A stretch of 64,000 bases of DNA from DATEUP01 sp041485285 (lineage in GTDB: Archaea; Thermoplasmatota; DTKX01; DATEUP01), in the NCBI GenBank assembly GCA_041485285.1, contig JBGPJF010000006.1, forward strand, positions 12,776 to 76,775. The letters are read 5' to 3'. Numbering within the stretch: the stretch's first letter is position 1; each line of letters opens with the position of its first letter. Positions 7,367 through 16,500 of the stretch are shown here, in pieces. The notes beneath the pieces are model-generated. The model was not told the DNA's origin, made no database searches, and saw nothing but the letters and a program-made list of their open reading frames with translations. Position numbers and translations under genes: made by a program.

Positions 7367-8539
7367 CTACTTTTGCAGGAACCGGCGCTCGATCTCGGCG
7401 GCGATCTTGCCGGCCCCTTGCCAGAGCGGGTCGCAGCAGGGTACGTGGAAGCGCGCCTCGTACTGGCGCACCGTCTCCTCGACCTGCGCGCGCGTCAGTC
7501 CCTCGTGATTGAGGGTAATCCCGATGACAGGGCGCTGCGCGTAGCTCTCGAGCAGCTCGATCTCGCGGCCGAGGTCTGCCATCTTGAACTGCGGGAAGCC
7601 GTCGAGCGTCCTGCGCGCGGGCGCATGCTGCACGAGGATGCCCTTCGGCCGGCCGGCCGCGATGAGTTCGAAGCCGCCGGGGTACGCCGGGTGGGTGAGG
7701 GCCCCTTGGCCCTCGAGCACGATCACATCCGGGTGCTCGTTGCGGTCGCACTCGACCACCGCGTGCTCGATCTCGCCGGCGACATAGTCGTTGACCGTCG
7801 AGTCGAGCACGAAGCCGTACTTGGCGCCCTGCATGATGCCGGTCTGCCCGGTCGCGATCATGTGGGCCTTGTACCCCATCGCTTCGAGCGCCTCGACGAC
7901 CTTCCAGGCGGTTGTCCGCTTCCCGATCGCAGAATCGGTGCCTAGCGCCGCCACGACCGTGGCCTTGACCTTCTCGATGTCCCCCGTGAAGAAGTTCGGA
8001 GGGCGAAGCAGCGGGAGCTTGCGGATGTCGAAGACATCGACGCCCTTCTTGGCCGCAAGCGGCGCAAACTCCGGGTCGTCAGAGATGAACTCGTGGAGCC
8101 CGGACACGATGTTGAGGCCCCGCTCGATGCTCCGGCGCATGGACGGCCGCAGCTCCTTGGGCAGCATCCCCCCGTCGGTCGCCAGACCGAAGATCATCGT
8201 GTGGATCGAGGGGTCCTTCGCGAGGGCGTCGTCGACCGAGGCGTACACGGGCACGCCGTTTCTAACGCCATCGAGCACCCTCCCAGCGTCCTTGCCGGCG
8301 TGGGTTGAGTCGATCACGCCGCGGATCTTGTACCGCCTTGAGCGGCGCAGCAGGCCGTTGCCTGACTTCCCCGTGGGGGTCGCAAGCGCGCCCTCGAGCA
8401 GGATGACCGCGTTGGCGTCCTTGGTCCCGATCTTCGCGTTCTGGAAATCCAGCGCGTCACGGGGCTTTGCCTTCAGGGCGCCACGCTTGCGCGACTTCCG
8501 CGGGCTCCCGCTCTTGCGGGTGGACTTCTGCTCGGCCAA
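7367..8539 (-). CDS. DUF1611 family protein, DgcN-type D-glutamate N-acyltransferase
   Basis: 390-residue two-domain protein. After a basic 30-residue tail rich in Lys, Arg and Ser comes a Rossmann-like domain (NAVILLEGALATP, then GVIDSTHAGKDAGRVL). The C-terminal P-loop domain contains AALGTDSAIGKRTTAW and VIVLEGQGALTHPAYPGG, both characteristic of DUF1611. Members named DgcN are reported to N-acetylate D-glutamate, which a DgcA epimerase then converts to the L form. A DgcA-type gene lies 2.4 kb away on the other strand, supporting that reading. It sits 15 bp after the PLP enzyme gene and 11 bp before the PP-loop gene. The exact substrate is inference. Confidence 0.75.
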   Translation of the reverse strand: MAEQKSTRKSGSPRKSRKRGALKAKPRDALDFQNAKIGTKDANAVILLEGALATPTGKSGNGLLRRSRRYKIRGVIDSTHAGKDAGRVLDGVRNGVPVYASVDDALAKDPSIHTMIFGLATDGGMLPKELRPSMRRSIERGLNIVSGLHEFISDDPEFAPLAAKKGVDVFDIRKLPLLRPPNFFTGDIEKVKATVVAALGTDSAIGKRTTAWKVVEALEAMGYKAHMIATGQTGIMQGAKYGFVLDSTVNDYVAGEIEHAVVECDRNEHPDVIVLEGQGALTHPAYPGGFELIAAGRPKGILVQHAPARRTLDGFPQFKMADLGREIELLESYAQRPVIGITLNHEGLTRAQVEETVRQYEARFHVPCCDPLWQGAGKIAAEIERRFLQK

Positions 8540-8554
8540 CGAGCCAACCTCCGG

Positions 8555-9550
8555 CTAGCAACGCCGTCCGGTCAAAATAACCACATGGTCGCCCTCCGCA
8601 AGCTCCGGGTGGGCTGCCACCGTCTTCACGAGCGCCCGCAGCGCCGAGGTCGAGGCCGGCAGCACATTGATGCCCTCCTGCTCGCGGACCATGCGCGCGT
8701 AGTTCACCATGTTCCGGTCGCTTGCATACTCCGCGAATCCACCGGACTCCCGCAGCGCGTCAAGCGCGAGTTGGCCGTCAAAGGAGTGGTAGTTCACGAG
8801 CGGCTCATTAATCGCCGTCTCGTGGAGCTCCTCCGGCTTTAGGTCCTCGACCACGTCCTTGCCCGCCTTGAAGGATGCGATGATCGGGTTGCCGCGGTGC
8901 GACGACCCCGCGATCATCCGCGGCAGTTCGGCCGTGCGCCCTTGGGACTTGAGTTCCTTGAACCCGGCGAAGACGCCCGCAAGCGTCGTGCCGTTGCCCA
9001 CCGGCACCGACACGGTCTCCGGGACGCGGCGCATCGAACGGTAAACTTCCCGGGCGATCTCCGCGTAGGCCTTCATCCCTAGGGGCGCGGCGTGCTCGCC
9101 CGGGTTCGCGTCGTACCACCCGTTCGCCTTGGCGTCGGCCTGCGCCCGAGCCACCGCGTCCTCGTATTTTCCCTCGACCCAAATCACTTCGGCGTCGAGC
9201 TGCGCGAGTTCCTCCACGCGGCGCGTGTGGTAGTCCTTCGGGATGTACACCTTCGACTTCAGCCCGTTTTGGAACGCGGCGTTTGCAATCGCCGTGCCGT
9301 AGTTGCCGCAGGTCCCGATCGATATGATCTCGAACCCGCGCTGGAACGCATCGAACACTTGCTGATACGCGACGCGGTCTTTCTGCGTCCCGGTCGGGTT
9401 GCCCCCCTCGAACTTCGCGAAGAGCTTGCGCACCTTGAGCTCGCGGCCCACGTTGCGCATCTGCGTGAAAATGGTGTTCCCGACACCGTCCCAAAGGAAG
9501 CGGCGCTCGCCAACGGCTGCGGGTAAGGCGCGTTCTAGGCTGCCTGACAA
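8555..9550 (-). CDS. Fold-type II PLP enzyme, threonine synthase-like
   Basis: 331-residue PLP enzyme. The lysine expected to hold PLP lies in FEGGNPTGTQKDRVA (threonine synthases have GNPTGSFKDR), followed by IGTCGNYGTAIANAA, the Asn-containing substrate loop, and the phosphate-binding glycines in VSVPVGNGTTLAG. The C-terminal part ends VVILTGR. Start is TTG 9550: an in-frame TGA lies just upstream and GAGGTGA precedes it. It may be a true threonine synthase, or a serine/threonine dehydratase- or racemase-like enzyme. Being first in an operon with DUF1611 and PP-loop genes argues for a role with amino-acid stereochemistry or peptide catabolism, but this is inference. Confidence 0.7.
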   Translation of the reverse strand: MSGSLERALPAAVGERRFLWDGVGNTIFTQMRNVGRELKVRKLFAKFEGGNPTGTQKDRVAYQQVFDAFQRGFEIISIGTCGNYGTAIANAAFQNGLKSKVYIPKDYHTRRVEELAQLDAEVIWVEGKYEDAVARAQADAKANGWYDANPGEHAAPLGMKAYAEIAREVYRSMRRVPETVSVPVGNGTTLAGVFAGFKELKSQGRTAELPRMIAGSSHRGNPIIASFKAGKDVVEDLKPEELHETAINEPLVNYHSFDGQLALDALRESGGFAEYASDRNMVNYARMVREQEGINVLPASTSALRALVKTVAAHPELAEGDHVVILTGRRC

Positions 9551-9674
9551 CGGGGTTAGGTCACCTCAAGAGGGGGTTCGCGCATCTGTCCGGCGTTTTT
9601 GGGGGGCAGGGGTCGAAACCATTGCGGCCGCGTCGGATTTCCCAAACGCGCCGCGTCCCATCACTTGACTGCAG

Positions 9675-9708
9675 GGCGCAATGTAGTGCGCCTTGGTCTT
9701 AAACGTGT
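9675..9708 (-). promoter_or_regulatory. Promoter with inverted repeat for the PLP-DUF1611-PP-loop operon
   Basis: On the minus strand a TATA-like CGTTTAAG (about 9699-9706) lies before a perfect 6-bp inverted repeat GGCGCA/TGCGCC (9675-9680 and 9687-9692, six-base spacer). The repeat falls at the predicted transcription start and could be an operator or a leader hairpin. The remaining leader to the TTG start would be about 125 bases. Confidence 0.4.
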
Positions 9709-9742
9709 CGAATCACAAATCACAGCGGCTGATTCGGCACCG

Positions 9743-10321
9743 TTACGTGTCCGACGAGCGCGTCCGGCCGCGGTTTTTCGCCCGCAATTCGCTATCGAGC
9801 CGCCGGTCGAGCCACTTTTCGGCCTCGCCGCCGCGCTCGAAGCGCGCGATCGACTCCTCGAAAGGCTCGTTGTGCCACTCCGGCTCCCCCTCAAGGTCGT
9901 CCGGCGGGTGCACGAGGTGGAGCATCTCGTGCATAAGCAGGTATTCGATCACGAACGCGGGCGTGTCGGCGCTGTCGAGCGACTTCTCGATTAGAATCCG
10001 GTCGTCCTTGAGCACGTAAACCGCCCATGCGTTGTGCGCGTCCAAGGGGGCCCACCCCACGTCGGGGAGGCTAAACGGGCGGTCTGCTCCGAAGTACCCG
10101 CGGTCGACCCGGGCAAGCAGGCGGCGCAGGTCGAAGTGGTCGCCACGGGCGGCAAGCACCTCGTATTCGGTCTCCTCGAGGGAAAATCCTTGGTCTTCGA
10201 ATTGTTCAGCAAGTTTGCTCTTCCGAGGTGACTTTCGGGGCTTGTGTTGCGACATGCTGGATGCCTCAATAACGGCATCCTCTATCATGGCTGGATCGAC
10301 GTATTTGAGACCCTTCTTCAT
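9743..10321 (-). CDS. Putative SprT/WLM-like zinc metallopeptidase
   Basis: About 192 residues if started at ATG 10321; ATG 10255 and longer upstream starts are also open and no Shine-Dalgarno decides between them. The signature is YLLMHEMLHLVHPP (HExxH, two zinc ligands and catalytic Glu), followed 15-20 residues later by EWHNEPFEESIARF, whose His would be the third ligand. This arrangement resembles small SprT-, WLM- or YgjP-type proteases. A basic segment (KPRKSPRKSKLAEQF) precedes the domain. No signal peptide is evident, so it is probably cytosolic. It lies between the DUF1611 operon and the divergent unknown gene. Substrate unknown. Confidence 0.6.
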   Translation of the reverse strand: MKKGLKYVDPAMIEDAVIEASSMSQHKPRKSPRKSKLAEQFEDQGFSLEETEYEVLAARGDHFDLRRLLARVDRGYFGADRPFSLPDVGWAPLDAHNAWAVYVLKDDRILIEKSLDSADTPAFVIEYLLMHEMLHLVHPPDDLEGEPEWHNEPFEESIARFERGGEAEKWLDRRLDSELRAKNRGRTRSSDT

Positions 10322-10427
10322 GGCATCGAAGGGGGGACGATTCGTGTCCGGCCGCGAGCGTGGAGGTCCCGCGATAGGCCTTATTTGGGGCCCATGGGAA
10401 TCACGGGGCCCCTCGGGGCGGTTGGGC

Positions 10428-10865
10428 ATGTCCGAGTGGTTCAAACCGTCGACCGCGCGCATTCTCACGGACGAGAAGCCCGACCGGACGGTCTTCGACC
10501 TTGCCTACACGACAAAGCGTTACATACTCGTGCGTTCGAGGCCCGAGGCGCCCGAGTACAAGTTCCAGCAGGACGACGGCGAGGAGCGCCTGAGAGCCCT
10601 CGTGAGCGACCCCCTCAACATCGTCATCCCCCACGAGGCCCTGAAGCGCCACGCGATCACACGGAAGTTCGGCGGCCGCATCACGATCGACCTTGAATTT
10701 GAGGGCGCAAGTGGCCCCCGCACCATCACCGGCACCCTCGAGGCGCGGCCGGAGACCGTGCTCTTCTTCACCGCAGTTAGCGGGTCCCTCAAAGCCTGTC
10801 ACGAAATGGCTGGCAAGAAACTGGGGGAGGACATGGCCAAGTTCCAGAAGCGGGCCAATCGGTAG
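10428..10865 (+). CDS. Hypothetical protein
   Basis: 145 residues from ATG 10428 (MSEWFKPSTARILTDEKPDRTVFD). I do not recognise the family. The composition is that of a soluble alpha/beta protein: RYILVRSRPEAPEYKF, ITIDLEFEGASGPRTITGTL and a terminal helix HEMAGKKLGEDMAKF. It is divergent from the metallopeptidase gene and lies 57 bp upstream of the dipeptide epimerase, with which it may be co-transcribed. The frame has normal GC-rich codon use and a strong start context is lacking, so the N-terminus is uncertain. Confidence 0.6.
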   Translation: MSEWFKPSTARILTDEKPDRTVFDLAYTTKRYILVRSRPEAPEYKFQQDDGEERLRALVSDPLNIVIPHEALKRHAITRKFGGRITIDLEFEGASGPRTITGTLEARPETVLFFTAVSGSLKACHEMAGKKLGEDMAKFQKRANR

Positions 10866-10922
10866 GGCCTTGACAGCCTGCGCAAACGGTAAAGGCTCGA
10901 CCGCCGATCGAAGCGCGGTCCC

Positions 10923-12065
10923 GTGCGCTCCGCCATCCGCTCCATCGACGTGTTCCCCGCCAAGCTCCACCTCAAGGAGCCCTTCCGCGTGGCCTACGAA
11001 GTCGAGGAGGACGCGTGGAACGTCCTCGTGCGTGTCACCACCGCCGACGGGGAGGTCGGGTGGGGCAACTCCTGCCCAGACCCCGAAGTCACCGGCGAAA
11101 CACCCCAGAGCGTGCTGAAGACGCTTGGCAAACTCATCCCCCGCGTCGAAGGCGAGGACGCCCACCGCGTCAACCGCGTGAATTACATCATGGAAGAGGT
11201 TGTCGGCGGCAACCTCACCGCAAAGGCCGCGGTGAACCTCGCCCTCTATGACATCCTAGGCAAGTCGGCCGGGCTCCCCGTCACCAACCTCCTCGGCGGC
11301 TTCAAGGACCGCATCCAGACCTCGATCTCCATCGGCATCCTCCCCCTCGAGGAGACCGTCGCCAAGGCCCGGTCGTTCATTGAGCAGGGCTTCAAGGTGC
11401 TCAAACTGAAGTGCGGGCTCGACCCCGACGACGACATCCGGCGCTGCATCGCGGTGCGTGAGGCGGTGGGCCGCGACATCCTCCTGCGGCTCGACGCCAA
11501 CCAGGGGTACGACGTCTCCACCACGCTTCGCGTCGTCGACGCGCTCGAGAACATCCACGGCGTCGACATCGAACTCGTCGAGCAGCCGACCCCCGCGGGC
11601 GAGCTCCAGCAGCTCAAGGAGGTCACCGGCGCCTCCTCCGTCCCCATCATGGCCGACGAGAGCGTCCAGTCGATCTCGGACACCTTCGTCGTGACCGCCG
11701 GGCAGATGGCCGACCTCATCAACATCAAGCTCATGAAAACCGGCGGGATCACCGGCGCCCTGCGCGTGAACGCGGTCGCGCAGGCGGGCGGCATCCCTGT
11801 CATGGTCGGGTGCATGTCCGAATCGATCGTGTCGGTGGCCGCCGGCCTCCACTTCGCCTGCTCGCAGCGCAACATCCAGTACGCCGACCTCGACAGCCAC
11901 TTCGACTTCGCGCGCGATGTAGCGAAGGGTGGGGCGACCTTCGAAGACGGGTTCCTGTACCCGATGGACCGGCCAGGGTTCGGACTTGAGGCCGATGAAC
12001 CGTACATCGAGGAGATGGCCCGCGCGGGGCGCAAGGAGCTCGCCCATTCTACGACCCCGAAGTGA
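10923..12065 (+). CDS. Dipeptide epimerase, enolase superfamily (DgcA/L-Ala-D/L-Glu epimerase type)
   Basis: 380-residue enolase-superfamily enzyme of the muconate-lactonizing subgroup. All catalytic elements are visible: the KxK base in FKVLKLKCGLDPDD (about residue 165), metal ligands in LRLDANQGYD, LVEQPTP and IMADESVQS, and the opposite base in NIKLMKTGG. These define a 1,1-proton-transfer epimerase that racemises the alpha carbon of a dipeptide or N-acyl amino acid. Start GTG 10923. Together with the nearby DUF1611 gene it matches the published DgcN-DgcA arrangement in which N-acetyl-D-glutamate is epimerised to N-acetyl-L-glutamate. The classical alternative is L-Ala-D/L-Glu epimerase of murein peptide recycling. 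Confidence 0.83.
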   Translation: MRSAIRSIDVFPAKLHLKEPFRVAYEVEEDAWNVLVRVTTADGEVGWGNSCPDPEVTGETPQSVLKTLGKLIPRVEGEDAHRVNRVNYIMEEVVGGNLTAKAAVNLALYDILGKSAGLPVTNLLGGFKDRIQTSISIGILPLEETVAKARSFIEQGFKVLKLKCGLDPDDDIRRCIAVREAVGRDILLRLDANQGYDVSTTLRVVDALENIHGVDIELVEQPTPAGELQQLKEVTGASSVPIMADESVQSISDTFVVTAGQMADLINIKLMKTGGITGALRVNAVAQAGGIPVMVGCMSESIVSVAAGLHFACSQRNIQYADLDSHFDFARDVAKGGATFEDGFLYPMDRPGFGLEADEPYIEEMARAGRKELAHSTTPK

Positions 12066-12203
12066 AACGCCTCCCGGCACGCGAACCGCCGTCCGGCTCT
12101 CGCACCGTCCGTGCGTTTGCACCAATACCGGCAAATACGATCGGTCTACGCGCTCCAACCCGCTTATCCCCCCGAGCCTAGTGGTTGGCCCGGGTATCCC
12201 ACG

Positions 12204-12842
12204 ATGTTGCAACAGTCTCAGCGGCAAAGCGCGTTTACGGCAGCTATCGGTGTTTTCGTTTTGATCGCTTTGGGCGCCGTTTCGGGGGCGGCATCGGCCA
12301 CAATCTCCACTTCCGTGACCGATGAAACCGGCGACGCGAGCAAGAAGACCGAACCATGGCAGGACGTCGTTAGCTGCGGCGTCAGCAAGGACGGAGACTC
12401 CTTCACCTTCACCCAGGAGATGGCCGAAAACATCCCCGCTTCGCCATACGTCACCGGTAACCACTCGCTGTTCTGGTTTTGGGGGATCGACACCGACACG
12501 GGCCTTGTTCCATCGGGTTACCCCTTTGCCACCGGCAACGGCTCGGGCACGCACCCGGAAGACTTCTTCTTGGAGCTCGAGGCCGATTCTTCGGGATGGA
12601 CGGCGTACGTAATCGAACGCCGGCCGTTGGTTAGCGGGGAGGAAGCTACCACGACAGGGGTCGATTTCAGCGTTAATGGGAAAGTCGCCACACTGGTCGT
12701 CTCCAAGGACGTCATTGGCGACCCTTCGACCTTCACGTTTTGGATCGGGACCTTGGTTTTGAAAAGCGCCCATCTTGGCGATCAGGGATGGACGATCCTC
12801 GACTTCTGCGGCTCCCCCCCCGGCGCTTGGCCGCCCGCATAG
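12204..12842 (+). CDS. Small secreted protein (duplicated family), copy 1
   Basis: 212 residues from ATG 12204 with a signal peptide (AFTAAIGVFVLIALGAVSGAASA). The mature part is acidic and looks like a beta-rich exported protein; I recognise no family. Its last 110 residues (from GYPFATGNGSGTHPEDFF on) are nearly identical to the end of the gene at 22894-23643, although the first halves differ completely. The C-terminus reads GSPPGAWPPA because of a run of eight C (12814-12821), while the other copy has seven C and ends in another frame. Followed after 30 bp by another small secreted gene; probably co-transcribed. Confidence 0.7.
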   Translation: MLQQSQRQSAFTAAIGVFVLIALGAVSGAASATISTSVTDETGDASKKTEPWQDVVSCGVSKDGDSFTFTQEMAENIPASPYVTGNHSLFWFWGIDTDTGLVPSGYPFATGNGSGTHPEDFFLELEADSSGWTAYVIERRPLVSGEEATTTGVDFSVNGKVATLVVSKDVIGDPSTFTFWIGTLVLKSAHLGDQGWTILDFCGSPPGAWPPA

Positions 12843-13012
12843 GCTCCCTCGACGCTCAATGGAGGCAAGAAAATGGCTCGAAACCCCACCAAACCACGAC
12901 TCTTTGTGCCCGAAGCGTTCGCGATCGCCACACTTTCGCTTCTCGCTGCAGCGATCGTCCCCGGACCCGCTTCGGCGGCGCAGACCTTCACGTGGGAGCT
13001 ATCCTGCGACGG
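12505..13012 (+). repeat. Segmental direct repeat, copy 1
   Basis: About 505 bases strongly similar, in the same orientation, to 23303-23803. It covers the 3' half of one small secreted gene, the 30-bp gap with its Shine-Dalgarno (TGGAGGCAAGAAAATG) and the signal-peptide part of the next gene. Differences are scattered substitutions plus a 1-base change in a C run. The two copies flank the two SBBP receptor genes. Confidence 0.9.
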
Positions 13013-13352
13013 CAATGGGGGAGGCGCCTATGTCGCCTGGGATTGGCTGATCGACGGGGTCGCAATCGAAGGCGCGGCGGGCTCGGCAAGTTGCCTGCAA
13101 ACCTCGTCGGCAAACGGCTCTGCAGAGCGTCCAAGCAGCGCAAACGGGTTCACCGCGAGGATCGCGGTGTCGGCGGGGGGAACTGTGAAGGACAATACGG
13201 CCACGAAGACTTTCGCAGAGGGCAAGGAGTTCAAAACGCAAGTCGGGGTGGCGCTGACCGTCAGCGATCATTGCGGAGGGAAGCAGTCGACCGGGCCGCC
13301 CTGCATCGAACTGCAAGCGAAGGAAAGCGGGCTCTTCAAGGTAAATGCGTAG
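12873..13352 (+). CDS. Small secreted protein, intact copy
   Basis: 159 residues with signal peptide (LSLLAAAIVPGPASAAQTF) and four later cysteines (in ELSCDGN, SASCLQ, DHCGGK and PPCIEL) that could form two disulfides. GGAGG lies nine bases before ATG 12873. The family is unknown. The first 45 residues are repeated at 23664, where the rest of the gene is missing. Predicted to be exported and small, possibly an immunoglobulin- or beta-sandwich-like domain judging from alternating hydrophobic residues (FTARIAVSAGG). Confidence 0.68.
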   Translation: MARNPTKPRLFVPEAFAIATLSLLAAAIVPGPASAAQTFTWELSCDGNGGGAYVAWDWLIDGVAIEGAAGSASCLQTSSANGSAERPSSANGFTARIAVSAGGTVKDNTATKTFAEGKEFKTQVGVALTVSDHCGGKQSTGPPCIELQAKESGLFKVNA

Positions 13353-13562
13353 GGGGCACGGAACCGGGAAGATCTCCGGGGGGACCATTATGAAGCACCA
13401 CCAGGAACGCCGGACCCGGGCCACGATCGCCGCGCTTCCTACGGCGCGTGATCTTACACCAATCTCCTTATGTGCGCGGGGGGCCGCCACCCGCAAGGCC
13501 TTATCCGCTCCCCGTCGCCCCAATGAAAGGACGATCCGATCGTCTGACGGGGGGCGCGTGCA

Positions 13563-16500
13563 TTGATTGGAGCAAGGGGCGCCGTGCCGAGCGTGTCCGC
13601 AGGCACCTGCGTCGTTTTCCTCCTGGCTCTCATCATGATAGTGCCTGGCGCCCCGTCGAGCAACGGCGGCCCCCCAGGGCTGATGGCCATCCTCACAGGG
13701 GGACAGGCAGGCGACGCCTCCCATCAATCGCCTGGGCCGGTATTTTCTCCAGCCTACCAGCCGGGACGGGGCGCCGAACCGTCGGAACGGTCGGCGCAAA
13801 CCGGATACTTCACGCGAAACGATGGGCAGGTCCCAAACCCCGACGTCGTGTTTTACGGTCAGTCCGGCGACCTCAACTTCGGGTTCGGGCCAAGCTCGAT
13901 TCAGGTTTCCGCCGCCAGGGAGGAAGGGGCAGCGGGCGACAATGTCCCGCTCTTCGAAATACAGCTCCCGGGTGCCCGCAGGGTGGCCCCGAGAGGGGAA
14001 GAGATAACGCCCTTCTACAGCAATTTCCTGCTCGGCCGCGACCCGTCAGGTTGGCTAACCTCCGTGCCCAATTACCGGAGCATCACCTATGACGATGTCT
14101 ACCCGGGCGTAGATCTTGCCTACGACTTCGAAGGGTCCCGGGCCAAGTACACGCTGAACGTTGAGGCCGGCGCGAGCATTGATTCTATCCGACTCCGCTA
14201 CGTCGGTGTCGATGAGCTTGCCCTAACGTCCACGGGAGACCTCTCTATCACGACCGCGCGCGGGGCGATCACCGACTCCGCCCCAGTTTCCTTTGAGGGA
14301 GGCGATCGCCCGTTGGGCTGCCGCTTCACACTCGCGGAACCGGACGAGGTAACCTTTGCTTGCCCTGATCGGAATCCCGACCTTTCCGCCGTCATCGACC
14401 CCTATGTTTACATGACGTACCTCGGCGGAGGGGGGGTTGAGGTGCAAGAGTATGGAAGGACCATCGAGCTCGATCAAGGGGGTGACGCCTACGTGACGGG
14501 GATGACTGATTCCGTAGGCTTCCCGGCCACATCGGGGGCTTACGGGACGAACCTCTTCGGCGGATACGACGTTCTGGTGGCGAAGTTCAACGCCAACGGC
14601 TCCTCCCTTGAGTATGCGACTTACGTGGGAGGGACGGGCAAAGACGAGGGCATCGCCATCTTGGCAGCGCCGAACGGTTCCGTCTACGTTGTTGGCAACA
14701 CCGGTTCATCGGACTTCCCGGTGACTGGAAACGCCGCCAATGGATCCTACGCGGGCGGGGCCTCCGACGCCTTTGTGTTCCGGCTCAGCCCCGCTGGGGA
14801 CGCGCTTGAGTACTCGACCTTCCTCGGCGGACTTGGAGACGATGGGGCGATTGGATCGGCCTTCGACCCCACGGCGAGCTCCCCAGACATAATCTACGTT
14901 CAGGGAAACGCGGGATCCGCCGACTTCCCGGTTACTCCTGGCGCTTACGATGTGACCTACAGTGGCGGTTGGATTGACGTCTTCGTAACTCGCTTGAACA
15001 CATCGAGCGGGGAGATGGAGTATGGAACCTTCCTCGGGGGCATCGACGGAGATTCGGGTCACTCCGTGGCCATCGGACAGGACGGAAGCGTCTACTCGTG
15101 CGTGCACACCTGGTCGGCGGACTTCCCGACGACCCCAGGCGCTTACAACCGCGTCAAACCCGGGGGCGCGGACATTGCCGTGACTAAAATGAATCGCTCC
15201 GGAGCTTCCCTCGATTGGTCAACGTTCGTGGGAGGTCGCGGTGAGGAGTACGCTTACGCACTAACGGTCACGGCGGCCGGGGAGCCCATCGTCGTGGGCC
15301 TCACGGCCTCGAACAACTTCCCCGTGTCCGCCGGAGCGTGGCAGGCCAATTTTGGCGGCGTCTCTGATGGGTTCATCTTCAAACTCTCCGCCGACGGCAC
15401 CCAACTCAGCTATTCCACGTACCTTGGAGGGGCCGGAGACGATGGAGCGTTCGCGGTCAGGCTCGACCCGCAAGAGAAGGTTTTCGTGACGGGCCGCCTG
15501 GCGTCAACGACTTTTGCCACCTCCCCCGACGCGGTGAACGCCACCTACCTTGGCAACATCGATGCCTTCCTGGCGGTTTTCGACTTGGTGAACCGAACTC
15601 TCGTCTATGGCACCTATGTCGGGGGCCAATCGACCGATCAGGCGTGGGGGGTGGCTGTTGACGGAGACGGTGCTGCCCTCATCGCAGGATGGACAGAATC
15701 AACGGACCTCCCAGCGACAGCAAACGCATTCGACCGCAGTCTCGGCGGCATCCGCGACGTGTTCGTTGCGAAAATCCGCATCCCCGCCTCCTACAACCTG
15801 ACCTTCATCACCGACCCGCCCGGCCTGCGCCTGAACATTAGCGCCACGATCGTTTCCGCCAACCTGACGTGGCCATGCCTCCGAGGGGAACCCGTCGACG
15901 TTCGCGCGCCTTCGCCGCAGTTATCCGGCGGGGCAACGCGATATGTCTTCGATCGATGGGCGGACGGAGCCAGCGCAAGCCGGACCATCGAATGCTTTGC
16001 GGACCGCAATTACACGGCCCTTTTCAAGACCGAGTTCCTCGTCAACCTCACCGCTTCAGCGGCGAACGCCACTGGCCTCGCTGATGGAATTGGTTGGTCT
16101 ACGACCGCGTCGTTCTGGTGGGCCAATGGTTCGCGTCACGCGCTGAACGTCACTTCGCCGCAGGCGGTCGGCCAAAGCCGCTACGTCTTTCAGAATTGGT
16201 CCGACGGGTTGCCGCAAAACCACTCGATCACCATCGTGGGACCGATGTCGATTCAATTGGACTTTGCCCTCGAGCACCGCGTCTTCTTCTCAACCGTCCC
16301 CCCAGGGCGCCAGATTTCCGTTGATGGGCAGGTCCTCGGGACGCCGGTGGCGTTTTGGTGGCCTGAGAATTCCTCGCGCGTGCTAGACGCCCCGACTCCC
16401 CAGGTCGTCGGCTCCTCTCGTTTCCAGTTCGTCGATTGGTCGTCCGGGATGGGCCGCAGTCACTCGTTCACCGTTTCCGCAACGGCGACCCTCTCTGCAA

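Noticed and set aside
7356..7751. N-terminal extension of the PP-loop protein to 627 residues
   Set aside because: It runs through the end of the DUF1611 gene in another frame and has shadow-like composition; GTG 7355 has a proper ribosome site.
11256..12773. Open frame of 505 codons on the minus strand
   Set aside because: Antisense to the epimerase, whose catalytic residues are intact.
13345..13566. 73-codon frame before the first SBBP gene
   Set aside because: Overlaps the end of the secreted gene out of frame, Arg-rich, no ribosome site; the 210-base gap looks non-coding.
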